Shown: positions 33,332-41,444 of the stretch, one piece after another
How positions within the stretch are numbered: position 1 is the stretch's first letter
Layout of the letters: each line of letters starts with the position of its first letter
Notes under the pieces: generated by a model
What the model was told of the DNA's origin: nothing
The model's database searches: none
Seen by the model: the letters and a program-made list of their open reading frames with translations, nothing else
Translations under genes and position numbers: made by a program
Assembly: GCF_000176035.2 (NCBI RefSeq)
Contig: NC_015675.1
Coordinates: forward strand, 1,802,001 to 1,866,000
Direction: 5' to 3'
DNA from: Mesorhizobium opportunistum WSM2075
GTDB lineage: Bacteria > Pseudomonadota > Alphaproteobacteria > Rhizobiales > Rhizobiaceae
DNA: 64,000 nt

Positions 33332-33586
33332 ATGGGTGTCGAAAGCCTTCTCGTTTTCATCATCATTGGTGCCATCGCCGGTTGGCTTGCCGGTCTCATC
33401 GTCTCGGGTTTCGGCTTCGGCCTGATCGGCAACATCATCGTCGGCATCGTCGGCGCTTTCATCGCCGGCTGGCTTTTCCCTCGGATCGGTTTTTCCATCG
33501 GCGGCGGCGTCATCGCTTCCATCATCCACGCCACGATCGGCGCCATTATCCTGCTGGTGCTGGTGAAGGTGCTGAAACGAGCCTGA
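33332..33586 (+). CDS. GlsB/YeaQ/YmgE-family stress membrane protein
   Basis: 84 residues, almost entirely hydrophobic, with two to three membrane helices rich in glycine (IGAIAGWLAGLIVSG, IVGIVGAFIAGWLFPRIG). This is the transglycosylase-associated/GlsB family, often induced by general stress. The ATG at 33332 has GGAGGAAAATCGCT upstream. It is followed closely by another tiny membrane protein gene. Confidence 0.9.
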   Translation: MGVESLLVFIIIGAIAGWLAGLIVSGFGFGLIGNIIVGIVGAFIAGWLFPRIGFSIGGGVIASIIHATIGAIILLVLVKVLKRA

Positions 33587-33611
33587 GGCTCGACATCGGA
33601 AAGAGCGCGGC

Positions 33612-33758
33612 ATGAAACAGAATACGCTCTATCTCATCATTGGCGCGCTCGCCGTCGTGGTCATCGCGCTCGGCGTCTATGTCTACCGCGAGCAGACCAA
33701 GCCGAAAGGCGTTGAACTCAAGATCGACGACAAGGGCATTTCGATCCAGCAGAACTGA
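33612..33758 (+). CDS. 48-residue single-pass membrane protein
   Basis: The frame from ATG 33612 to TGA 33758 reads MKQNTLYLIIGALAVVVIAL and on through GVYVYREQTKPKGVELKI to SIQQN. One membrane helix (about 5-24), a short basic segment, then a polar tail. It lies 25 bases after the GlsB-type gene with GGAAAGAGCGCGGC before the start, so it may be co-expressed in stress. Function unknown; the clean hydrophobic-then-charged pattern supports a real gene. Confidence 0.7.
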   Translation: MKQNTLYLIIGALAVVVIALGVYVYREQTKPKGVELKIDDKGISIQQN

Positions 33759-33793
33759 ACCCGCCGTTGATTTGGCGGATGCAGGAGCGCGAC

Positions 33794-34708
33794 ATGGGGG
33801 CTTCCAACGCGCCGGAGGGCGACGATCAGCCCAGGATTAGCGTGGCGGAATGGGAGCGGCTGAACAGGCCGCCAAGGCGCGAAGCGCTGCTACGCTACCA
33901 CTGGCGGACATTTCGCTTCCTGCGGACGGCCGCGCCGGTCAGCGAATTGCAGGGGCGACAACAGGCATTCCGCAACGCGATCGTCGCCACCGTGGCCTTC
34001 AACCGGCCTGATGTGATCGAGTGGCAGATCCATCTCGTGCGCCGATACCTGGCCGAACATGAGAGCTACATCGTCTTCGACAACAGCAAGAAGGACGAGG
34101 CAAGGGAGGCGATCCGCGACCTCTGCCGTCGCCAGCAGGTCCCCTATGTCGCCTTGCCGAAGAACAGGCTTGTCGTCTCCAGATCGCACGGCCAGGCCCT
34201 GAACTGGATCGTGCGGAACTTCGTGACCGGTTTCGGCCCGAAGCTCTTCGGTTTCATCGACCATGATATCTTTCCCACGCAAGCATTCTCCATCCGCGAC
34301 CGGCTCAAGGGCAAGAGCGCCTACGGTAGCGTGCGGCGCGATACGCCGACGCCGGGCGGCTGGTTCCTGTGGCCCGCCTTCTGCTTCTTCGACGGGAGCC
34401 TGCTGCGGCGACCGCTGGATTTCGCCCCGAGCTACAAGTTTCACATGGATTCAGGCGGCGGCAACTGGCCGGTGCTTTACCGGTCGATGGATCCGGCGTC
34501 GATCAGGTTTACGGAGGACACCTTGCTCCGCTTCGGCGAGGGGGATGATCGGCATGAGGACTTTTTCATGTCTGTCGACGGCTGGCTGCATATAACGAAT
34601 GCATCGAACTGGCGAAAACAGCCGGTCGACAGGCGCGAACACCTGGTTGCCTTGCTGCGGCAAGCCGGCGGTCCCGACCAGCCGGATGTGACGTTCGAGC
34701 CGATCTGA
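33794..34708 (+). CDS. Glycosyltransferase-like protein (GT-A type)
   Basis: 304 residues. Segments NAIVATVAFNRPDVIEWQIHLVRRYL, YIVFDNSKKDEAREAI and GFIDHDIFPTQAF resemble a GT-A nucleotide-sugar fold, with DHD as a DxD-like metal motif. The later DSGGGNWPVLYR and HEDFFMSVDGWLHI would form the acceptor side. No signal peptide or membrane helix. ATG 33794 is selected for the AGGAG at 33783-33787. It is followed at about 200 bases by a beta-propeller protein gene; the two may act together on a surface polysaccharide, but this is inferred. Confidence 0.6.
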   Translation: MGASNAPEGDDQPRISVAEWERLNRPPRREALLRYHWRTFRFLRTAAPVSELQGRQQAFRNAIVATVAFNRPDVIEWQIHLVRRYLAEHESYIVFDNSKKDEAREAIRDLCRRQQVPYVALPKNRLVVSRSHGQALNWIVRNFVTGFGPKLFGFIDHDIFPTQAFSIRDRLKGKSAYGSVRRDTPTPGGWFLWPAFCFFDGSLLRRPLDFAPSYKFHMDSGGGNWPVLYRSMDPASIRFTEDTLLRFGEGDDRHEDFFMSVDGWLHITNASNWRKQPVDRREHLVALLRQAGGPDQPDVTFEPI

Positions 34709-34910
34709 AAATGGGGGTCTTCATTTTGCTCGATGTGCAGATGGCGGACAGCCTTGACCGATAGGCGCAAAGAGCATGGCTGGCGGCCTGAAATTCAAGG
34801 GCTATCTGGCAAAGGCAGCGGGTCTCTAGCATGACATCAAACCGGTTGGAGATTCGCCGGCGGGCGCAAACCGAGTATTTCCCGCGTTCGATCTGGACGA
34901 AAAGCACATC

Positions 34911-35900
34911 ATGACACCCCAGATCGGCTTCAAGGCCAGTGAAGCGGTGCGGGCGGCCCTTTCAGCGATCGGAAGAACCGAGGACCTGCGCTTTTCGCCG
35001 GACAATCGGCTGCTGGCGATCGCGGGCTTCGCGCGCAAGCGGTGCCTGGTCCTGCGTGTCGATGTCGGGATGGGGCCGGGTGGTCCCGATGTCACGATCC
35101 ATGATTTCATGGAGCTGAGATCGGAGAGCATCGGCGAGGTGCATGGGCTGGACTTCATCGATGACCGGACCCTGGTCGTGGCCAACCGCGACGGGAAGCT
35201 TGCGGTGTTCGAACTGCCGGTGGAAAGCATGGCGGGGCAGCATCGGGAAATCACGGCCGTTCGCCGGATCAACGGCAAGCCCTTTTGCAAACTCAACACA
35301 CCAGGCTCGGTTGTCGTCCGGCGTCAGTCCGGCGGCCGCATCAGCCTGCTGGTCTGCAACAATTACACGCATCTGGTCACCCGGCATGTGGCAGTCCGCT
35401 GGTTGGGCTACCGGACGATCAGGAACCGGCCATTGCTCAGGAATGGGCTGGACATTCCCGACGGCATCGCGCTCAACCATGACGGCCGGTGGATTGCCGT
35501 CAGCAGCCACGGCACAAGGGACGTCAAGCTTTACCAGATGTCCCCATCGCTTGGGCTCGACACCGAGCCCATCGGCATCCTGCAGGACGCCGGCTTTCCG
35601 CATGGCCTGCGCTTTACCGATGACGACCGGCACATCCTCGTCGCCGACGCGGGCAGCGCGGCGGTGCATGTCTATGCCAGCAATGGCGATTGGACCGGGC
35701 ATCGCCGCCCGTCGCGTTCGGTCGCCGTGCTCGACGAGGAAATTTTTCAGCGCGGCAGGGCCAGCATCGAAGAAGGCGGCCCGAAAGGCCTCGACATCGA
35801 CCGGTCGAACAGCGTCGTGGCGGTGACCTGCGAGGAGCAGGCACTGGCCTTTTTCTCTCTCATAGCGGTGACGGGCAGTGACGAATTTAGAAAATCGTAA
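34911..35900 (+). CDS. Beta-propeller protein of unknown function
   Basis: 329 residues with repeated four-stranded blades: LRFSPDNRLLAIAGF, LDFIDDRTLVVANRDGKLAVFEL, IALNHDGRWIAVSSHGTRDVKLY, LRFTDDDRHILVADAGSAAVHVY, LDIDRSNSVVAVTCEEQALAFF. This resembles lactonase/YncE-type seven-blade propellers. No signal peptide is seen, so it is cytoplasmic. No catalytic residues can be assigned. Position after a glycosyltransferase-like gene suggests, but does not prove, a shared role. Confidence 0.65.
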   Translation: MTPQIGFKASEAVRAALSAIGRTEDLRFSPDNRLLAIAGFARKRCLVLRVDVGMGPGGPDVTIHDFMELRSESIGEVHGLDFIDDRTLVVANRDGKLAVFELPVESMAGQHREITAVRRINGKPFCKLNTPGSVVVRRQSGGRISLLVCNNYTHLVTRHVAVRWLGYRTIRNRPLLRNGLDIPDGIALNHDGRWIAVSSHGTRDVKLYQMSPSLGLDTEPIGILQDAGFPHGLRFTDDDRHILVADAGSAAVHVYASNGDWTGHRRPSRSVAVLDEEIFQRGRASIEEGGPKGLDIDRSNSVVAVTCEEQALAFFSLIAVTGSDEFRKS

Positions 35901-36005
35901 GGAATTTCAAAAGGGTGCATAAACCCTGCTTTAACCCGCCCTTAAATCGCCGCATCTACTCTTCAACCGGAGCGCCATAGGCACCGGGGACAGACAGCGC
36001 AGCGC

Positions 36006-38264
36006 ATGGCGAACCGCAGGGACAACCGTATCGAACCGAGTTTCGAGGGACCGCCACAGGCGCGATCCCAGCCGGGTCTTTCGGTGAGCGAAGAGGATCG
36101 CGTCGTGCCGAGCAACCGCAAAGCCTCCGCAAAGCGCAAATCGTCGAAGGCGAAATCGTCGCGCGGTGGGCGTGGCAGAAGCCGGCGCGGCCTGTTCGGC
36201 GGGCTTGGCCGGCTGTTCTATTGGTGCTTCGTGCTCGCCATCTGGGGCGGAATCGCGGTGGCGGGCGTTGTCGTCTACTACGGCGCCAAGATGCCGGCGG
36301 CCACCACCTGGTCGATCCCGGACCGCGCCCCCAACATCAAGATCGTCTCGGCCGACGGCCAGTTGCTCGCCAATCGCGGCATGAGCGGCGGCGAGGCGGT
36401 CGGCTTGCACGAAATGTCGCCCTATATTCCCGAGGCGGTGATCGCCATCGAGGACCGCCGTTTCTATTCGCATTTCGGCATCGACCCGATCGGCCTGTCG
36501 CGCGCCATGGTGACCAACGTGATCGGCGGGCATTTCTCGCAAGGCGGTTCGACGCTGACCCAGCAATTGGCCAAAAACCTGTTCCTGACGCCCGACCGCA
36601 CGCTGGAGCGCAAGGTGCAGGAGGTGTTGCTGGCGCTGTGGCTGGAGCACAAGCACACCAAGGACCAGATCCTCGAAATGTACCTCAACCGGGTCTATTT
36701 CGGCTCCGGCGCCTATGGCGTCGAAGCGGCTTCCCGGCGCTATTTCGGCAAGAGCGCGCGCGACGTCACCCTGTCGGAAGCAGCGCTGCTTGCCGGCTTG
36801 CTGAAAGCCCCGTCGCGGCTGTCGCCGGCGCGCGATCCGAAGGCTGCCGAGGAGCGGTCGCAGCTCGTGCTCGCCGCCATGCGCGAGGAGGGCAAGATCA
36901 GCGAGAAGGAGCTCAAGACCGCGCTGAGCGCGCCGGCGACGCGCTCGCCGTCCTATTGGACCGGGTCGGAAAACTACGTTGCCGACACCATCATGGAAGA
37001 ACTGCCCGACCTGATCGGCGACGTGCGCGGCGACATCGTCATCGATAGCACTGTCGACCTGAACCTGCAGAAGCTGGCCGAACAGTCGATCCGCAGGCTG
37101 ATCGACGACAGCGGCAAGAAGCTCAACGTCACCCAGGGCGCGCTGGTGTCGATCGACGATTCCGGCGCGGTGCGCGCCATGGTCGGCGGCTACGACTACT
37201 CGACCAGCCAGTTCGACCGCGCCTCCGAGGCACGCCGCCAGCCGGGCTCGGCGTTCAAGCCGTTCGTCTATATGGCGGCGCTCGAAGCCGGCCGCACGCC
37301 CGACAGCGTACGCAACGATGCGCCAATCAAGATCGGCAACTGGACGCCCGACAATTACGGCGGCAAGTATTTCGGCAAGGTGACGCTGGCGACCGCCTTG
37401 GCGAAATCGCTGAACTCGGTCGCCGCGCAATTGACCATGGAAGTGGGGCCGAACGCGGTGGTCGAGGCGGCGCACCGCATGGGCGTGCAATCCGATCTGC
37501 AGTCCAATACCTCGATCGCGCTCGGCACGTCGGAAGTGACGCCGCTGGAACTGACCTCAGCTTATGTGCCTTTCGCCAATGGCGGCTACAAGCCGGACAT
37601 CCACTTCATCCGCCGCATCACAACCGCCGACGGCAAGGTGCTGTACAACAGCGGTGGCGGCAGCGCGCCGCGTGTCGTCAAGCCCGAGATCGTCGGCATG
37701 ATGAATTCGATGATGACCGGCACCGTCGAGATCGGCACCGCGAAGAAGGCAGCCTTTGCCTGGCCGTCGGCCGGCAAGACCGGCACCAGCCAGAATTCGC
37801 GCGACGCCTGGTTCGTCGGCTACACCGCCAACCTCACCACAGGTGTGTGGTTCGGCAATGATGATGGCAGCCCGATGAAGAAGGTCACCGGCGGTGCGCT
37901 TCCGGCGCAGGCATGGCACGAGTTCATGGTCGCCGCGCATGAGGGGGTGCCGGTGAGGCCGCTGCCCGGCACCTGGAAATCGACGCCGCCCGACACGATC
38001 GTACCCGACGAGATACCGTCGGCCGGCAACAACCAGCCGGCGCCGGTTCCGTCCGCGTCGGTTGGCCAGCAGGCGCCGGCCGCACAAGCGGCCGCTCCGA
38101 TCCGCGCGGCGCGGCCGGCCCAGACGGTCGATGCCGATGGCTTCAGCATGCCGGCGGATGATGGCACCACGGCCTCGGTCGGACATCCCGTGCCGCCAGG
38201 CAGCGTCGGTGGCCCGTTGAAGAAGCGGCAGACCTCGATCCTCGACATCCTTGGCGGGGGGTGA
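36006..38264 (+). CDS. Class A penicillin-binding protein (PBP1A-type)
   Basis: 752 residues, bifunctional peptidoglycan synthase. A basic Ser/Lys/Arg-rich cytoplasmic tail (1-62) precedes one membrane helix (about 70-92). Transglycosylase motifs: IEDRRFYSHFGIDP, GGSTLTQQLAKNLFL, LEMYLNRVYFG. Transpeptidase motifs: SxxK in QPGSAFKPF, SxN in AKSLNSVAA, KTG in AGKTGTSQNSRDAWF. The C-terminal 110 residues are Pro/Ala-rich and disordered. It polymerises and cross-links the cell wall from the periplasmic face. It ends one base before the stop of the opposing NTF2-like gene. Confidence 0.94.
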   Translation: MANRRDNRIEPSFEGPPQARSQPGLSVSEEDRVVPSNRKASAKRKSSKAKSSRGGRGRSRRGLFGGLGRLFYWCFVLAIWGGIAVAGVVVYYGAKMPAATTWSIPDRAPNIKIVSADGQLLANRGMSGGEAVGLHEMSPYIPEAVIAIEDRRFYSHFGIDPIGLSRAMVTNVIGGHFSQGGSTLTQQLAKNLFLTPDRTLERKVQEVLLALWLEHKHTKDQILEMYLNRVYFGSGAYGVEAASRRYFGKSARDVTLSEAALLAGLLKAPSRLSPARDPKAAEERSQLVLAAMREEGKISEKELKTALSAPATRSPSYWTGSENYVADTIMEELPDLIGDVRGDIVIDSTVDLNLQKLAEQSIRRLIDDSGKKLNVTQGALVSIDDSGAVRAMVGGYDYSTSQFDRASEARRQPGSAFKPFVYMAALEAGRTPDSVRNDAPIKIGNWTPDNYGGKYFGKVTLATALAKSLNSVAAQLTMEVGPNAVVEAAHRMGVQSDLQSNTSIALGTSEVTPLELTSAYVPFANGGYKPDIHFIRRITTADGKVLYNSGGGSAPRVVKPEIVGMMNSMMTGTVEIGTAKKAAFAWPSAGKTGTSQNSRDAWFVGYTANLTTGVWFGNDDGSPMKKVTGGALPAQAWHEFMVAAHEGVPVRPLPGTWKSTPPDTIVPDEIPSAGNNQPAPVPSASVGQQAPAAQAAAPIRAARPAQTVDADGFSMPADDGTTASVGHPVPPGSVGGPLKKRQTSILDILGGG

Positions 38265-38265
38265 G

Positions 38266-38637
38266 TTAACCGCCGTTTGCCTTTGGCTTGGCGCTGCCAA
38301 GCTTCTTGCTGTCAAAGGTCAACTTGTCGCTATGGATCTTGCCGTCGCTGACGGTAAGATGTTTGGCGCAGGACAGCGCTCCGGACGACTTCGTCATCAG
38401 GTCGTACATGAGCAAAGCCTGGCGATCGTCGCCAAAGGCGGCAATCATGCGCACGCCGGTCACGTCCTGCGAGAGCTTCGCCAGGCCCTTCAGATAGGGT
38501 TCTTTGCCGGTCGACTGCTGCATCGGCCCATCGAAAACGACGTCCTCGGCGACATAGGATGCGGCCTTTTCGAGGTCATGGCTGGTCCACGCCGTGGTGA
38601 AGGCAGTGGCGATGTCGAGAGGTGCTGTCTGTGTCAT
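38266..38637 (-). CDS. NTF2/SnoaL-like protein
   Basis: 123 residues. FTTAWTSHDLEKAASYVAEDVVFDGP is the typical helix-then-strand opening of SnoaL/ketosteroid-isomerase-like proteins, followed by the curved sheet. ATG 38637 is the start; the open frame continues far upstream only because it runs antisense through the SDR gene. Substrate unknown; such proteins are isomerases, hydrolases or binding domains. It is convergent with the penicillin-binding-protein gene. Confidence 0.8.
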   Translation of the reverse strand: MTQTAPLDIATAFTTAWTSHDLEKAASYVAEDVVFDGPMQQSTGKEPYLKGLAKLSQDVTGVRMIAAFGDDRQALLMYDLMTKSSGALSCAKHLTVSDGKIHSDKLTFDSKKLGSAKPKANGG

Positions 38638-38778
38638 GGCTCTATCTCGTCGATTGGCTTGCATTGTCGAACCAACGAGGCGGCGGCTTCCCGGTTCCGG
38701 CTTTCTGGCGAATGGTGACATTTCGGCCTCTCGCCACCTCGCTGACGTTCGGCTACATCTCCAGCCAGGAGACCCGAC

Positions 38779-39531
38779 ATGGCTGAACTCGACACCCGAA
38801 AAACCATCGTGCTGACCGGCGCCAGCCGGGGCATCGGCCATGCCACGGTCAAGCGCTTTTCGCGCGAGGGCTGGCGCGTCATCACCTGTTCGCGCCAGGC
38901 CTTTGCCGAGGATTGCCCATGGCCGGCAGGTCCCGAGGACCACATCAAGGTCGATCTCGCCGACCAGGAAGACGTCGGCATCGCCGTCTCGGAAATCCGC
39001 CACCGGCTGGAAGCACATGGCGGCCAGCTCAACGCGCTGGTCAACAATGCCGGTATTTCGCCGAAGCTCAGCGACGGCAACAGCCGCATGAACTCGATCG
39101 ACACGCCGATGCATGTCTGGCGTGACGTGTTCCAGGTCAATTTCTTCGCGCCGATCATGCTGGCGCGCGGCCTGTTCAAGGAACTGGCGGCGGCCAAGGG
39201 ATCGATCGTCAACGTCACCTCGATCGCCGGCACGCGCGTGCATCCTTTCGCTGGCACCGCCTATGCGACATCGAAGGCGGCACTCGGCTCGCTGACGCGC
39301 GAAATGGCGCATGATTTCGGCCCGCACGGCATCCGCGTCAACGCCATCGCGCCGGGCGAGATCGACACGGCGATCCTGTCGCCGGGCACGGGCAAGATCG
39401 TCGAGACCATTCCGCTGAGGCGCCTCGGCACCACGGCCGAGGTCGCCGACATCATCTTCTTCCTGTGTTCGCAGCAGGCGTCCTACGTGACCGGCTCGGA
39501 AATCCACATCAATGGCGGCCAGCACGTGTGA
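38779..39531 (+). CDS. Short-chain dehydrogenase/reductase
   Basis: 250 residues. Cofactor motif TGASRGIGHATV, NNAGISPK, catalytic Ser in VNVTSIAG and Tyr-Lys in YATSKAAL, and the PGEIDT segment are all intact. It oxidises or reduces an unidentified hydroxyl/keto compound with NAD(P). It begins 141 bases from the divergent NTF2-like gene, with which it may share regulation. ATG 38779 follows CCAGGAGACCCGAC. Confidence 0.92.
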   Translation: MAELDTRKTIVLTGASRGIGHATVKRFSREGWRVITCSRQAFAEDCPWPAGPEDHIKVDLADQEDVGIAVSEIRHRLEAHGGQLNALVNNAGISPKLSDGNSRMNSIDTPMHVWRDVFQVNFFAPIMLARGLFKELAAAKGSIVNVTSIAGTRVHPFAGTAYATSKAALGSLTREMAHDFGPHGIRVNAIAPGEIDTAILSPGTGKIVETIPLRRLGTTAEVADIIFFLCSQQASYVTGSEIHINGGQHV

Positions 39532-39551
39532 GGCTTCAGGCTAGGATCGCC

Positions 39552-40472
39552 TCATCCGGTGATGGTGAGAACCGCCTTGCCGCTGAAGCTACGCTGTCGC
39601 AGTGCGTCCAGGGCCTGGGCGATGTCCGTCCACGGCACGGTCATGGCGACGCGGGTCTCCAGCCGGCCGGCCGCGGCCAGGGTGAGCAGCGAGGCGATGT
39701 CCGCGCCAATGTCAGGACCAGACGTGTAGTAGGCGAAGGTCTGCAGCCTCGCCCCCTCGTGGCCGGGAACGAACTGGCGGAACCCGACCGGCGTGAGTTC
39801 GCCACTGCTCGAACCGAACATGACGATGGTGCCGCCGGGTGCAACGCGTTCGATCGCGTGTGCCAGGCTTTCGCCGCCGACCGACTCGGTGATCAGTGAA
39901 AACAGCCCCTCGGCCTGCTCTATCGACTCGATAATCTGCCCAGCTCCGAGGCCGCGGAGATCCTCGGCATGCCGGGCCGCGGCAATCGCGGTCACGGAAG
40001 CGCCTTGCTCGCGGGCGATCTGGATCTGGAAACGGCCGACAGCGCCGCTTGCACCTGTGATCAGGACCTTTAGGCCGGCCAGGTCGCCGCCATGGCGCAA
40101 GGTCCGAAGCGCCGTGGTGCCCGCGACCGGAAGCGTGGCGGCGGAGGCAAAGCTAACCGCGTCGGGGATGACCGCAAGACGGTCGGTTGAAACGGCGACA
40201 CGTTCGGCCCAGCCGGCCTGGTCGACCAAAGCCGCAACCCGGGCGCCCACGGCTGGCCCGGAGCCATCGGCGGCAGCCCGTTCGACAATCCCGGCGATGT
40301 CCTGGCCGGGTATCCAGCCGTTCGGACGTATGGTGAGCAGGCGCAGTTCACCGCGGTTCAACGAGGTTGTTCGGACCGAGATCAGCGCTTCATTCGGGAG
40401 AGGCTGGGGTTCGTCGACTTCGGCGAGCGTCAGCCCGGCCACGCTATCGGAAGAAATGGCTAGGGCGAGCAT
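39552..40472 (-). CDS. Quinone-oxidoreductase-type medium-chain dehydrogenase
   Basis: 306 residues of the zinc-independent MDR/quinone oxidoreductase group: PGQDIAGIVERA, ATLPVAGTTALRTLRHGG, cofactor site VLITGASGAVGRFQIQIA, and APGGTIVMFGSSSGELTPVGF. No structural-zinc cysteines are present. NADPH-dependent reduction of quinones or enals is likely. ATG 40472 is preferred; an upstream frame extension to 40535 lacks support. It is divergent from an AraC-type regulator, its probable controller. Confidence 0.9.
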   Translation of the reverse strand: MLALAISSDSVAGLTLAEVDEPQPLPNEALISVRTTSLNRGELRLLTIRPNGWIPGQDIAGIVERAAADGSGPAVGARVAALVDQAGWAERVAVSTDRLAVIPDAVSFASAATLPVAGTTALRTLRHGGDLAGLKVLITGASGAVGRFQIQIAREQGASVTAIAAARHAEDLRGLGAGQIIESIEQAEGLFSLITESVGGESLAHAIERVAPGGTIVMFGSSSGELTPVGFRQFVPGHEGARLQTFAYYTSGPDIGADIASLLTLAAAGRLETRVAMTVPWTDIAQALDALRQRSFSGKAVLTITG

Positions 40473-40622
40473 GGTCCATACCTCATTGCCGCTTGGCGGA
40501 ACGAACAGCTCCTGGGGCAACCGAAGACGCCCCAAGGATGCTCATTCACAAGCGCATCCTATCGATTTTCCCGTTTGAGTAATTTAGATATCAAACCAGG
40601 TGATCTCTAAAAACAGTCAATC

Positions 40623-41432
40623 ATGAGACAGCCTCTCCGCTACCCCTGGCTCGATTTCGATGTGGACGATCCTTCCGTTCCGGCGATTGCCGTGCGCGTC
40701 GACGTTCCCGAGACCAAGGCAGAGGTGCCCGCCCATCGGCACCGCAAAGGCCAGCTCGTCTTCACGCTCGGGGGCGGCGTCACATGCCGCGTCCCAAGCG
40801 GCCTATGGATGGTGCCGCCGCATTGCGGGGTCTGGATTCCGGGCGACATGGAACACAGCAATGTCGCCACGGCCAACGCCCGGATCTTCTTCGTCTACAT
40901 CGAGCCGGGAGCCGCCGACCTGCCGGATCGGTGCTGCACGCTGTCGATCTCGCCGCTGCTGCGCGAACTGATCATCGAGCTTTCCGATGGTGTCCAGGAC
41001 GATCCGGCGCGGGATGAGCTGCTGACCAGGACGCTGCTCACCGAATTGCCGCGCATGCCTGTCCAGCAACTGCACCTGCCGATCTCGTCCGAGCCGCGCT
41101 TGAAGAGAATCGCCGAAGCGTTGGCGGAAGATCCGGCCGACCGCAGCACTCTCGCACAATGGGCCAACCGCGTTGCGCTCAGCGAGAGCAGTCTCGCGCG
41201 CTTGGTGGTCAAGGAAACAGGGCTGAGCTTCGGCCGCTGGCGCCAGCAATTGCATTTGATCGTGGCAATTCGGGAATTGGCCTCCGGTGCCAGCGTGCAG
41301 CAGGTCTCTGGCGATCTGGGCTACGGTTCCGTCACCGCCTTCATCACCATGTTCAAGAAGGCGCTCGGGAAGCCGCCGGCAAAATATCTCGGCGGCATCG
41401 CGCAAAATGGCGGCTCTGCCTTCGTGGCGTAA
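40623..41432 (+). CDS. AraC-family transcriptional regulator with cupin sensor
   Basis: 269 residues. The N-terminal cupin-like half (VPAHRHRKGQLVFTLGGGVTCR, WIPGDMEHSNV) binds an effector. The C-terminal half has two helix-turn-helix units (LAQWANRVALSESSLARLVVKETG and VQQVSGDLGYGSVTAFITMFKKALGKPPAKY). It lies 150 bases from the divergent quinone oxidoreductase gene. The spacer around 40560-40620 is AT-rich, as expected for the shared promoter. Confidence 0.92.
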   Translation: MRQPLRYPWLDFDVDDPSVPAIAVRVDVPETKAEVPAHRHRKGQLVFTLGGGVTCRVPSGLWMVPPHCGVWIPGDMEHSNVATANARIFFVYIEPGAADLPDRCCTLSISPLLRELIIELSDGVQDDPARDELLTRTLLTELPRMPVQQLHLPISSEPRLKRIAEALAEDPADRSTLAQWANRVALSESSLARLVVKETGLSFGRWRQQLHLIVAIRELASGASVQQVSGDLGYGSVTAFITMFKKALGKPPAKYLGGIAQNGGSAFVA

Positions 41433-41444
41433 CCAGGATCGGCT

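Noticed and set aside
35931..37490. Minus-strand open frame of 519 codons over the penicillin-binding protein
   Set aside because: Shadow; the plus-strand protein has all transglycosylase and transpeptidase motifs in this interval.
38638..39525. Upstream extension of the NTF2-like minus-strand frame
   Set aside because: It runs antisense through an SDR gene with intact catalytic motifs. The NTF2-like protein has a normal ATG start at 38637.
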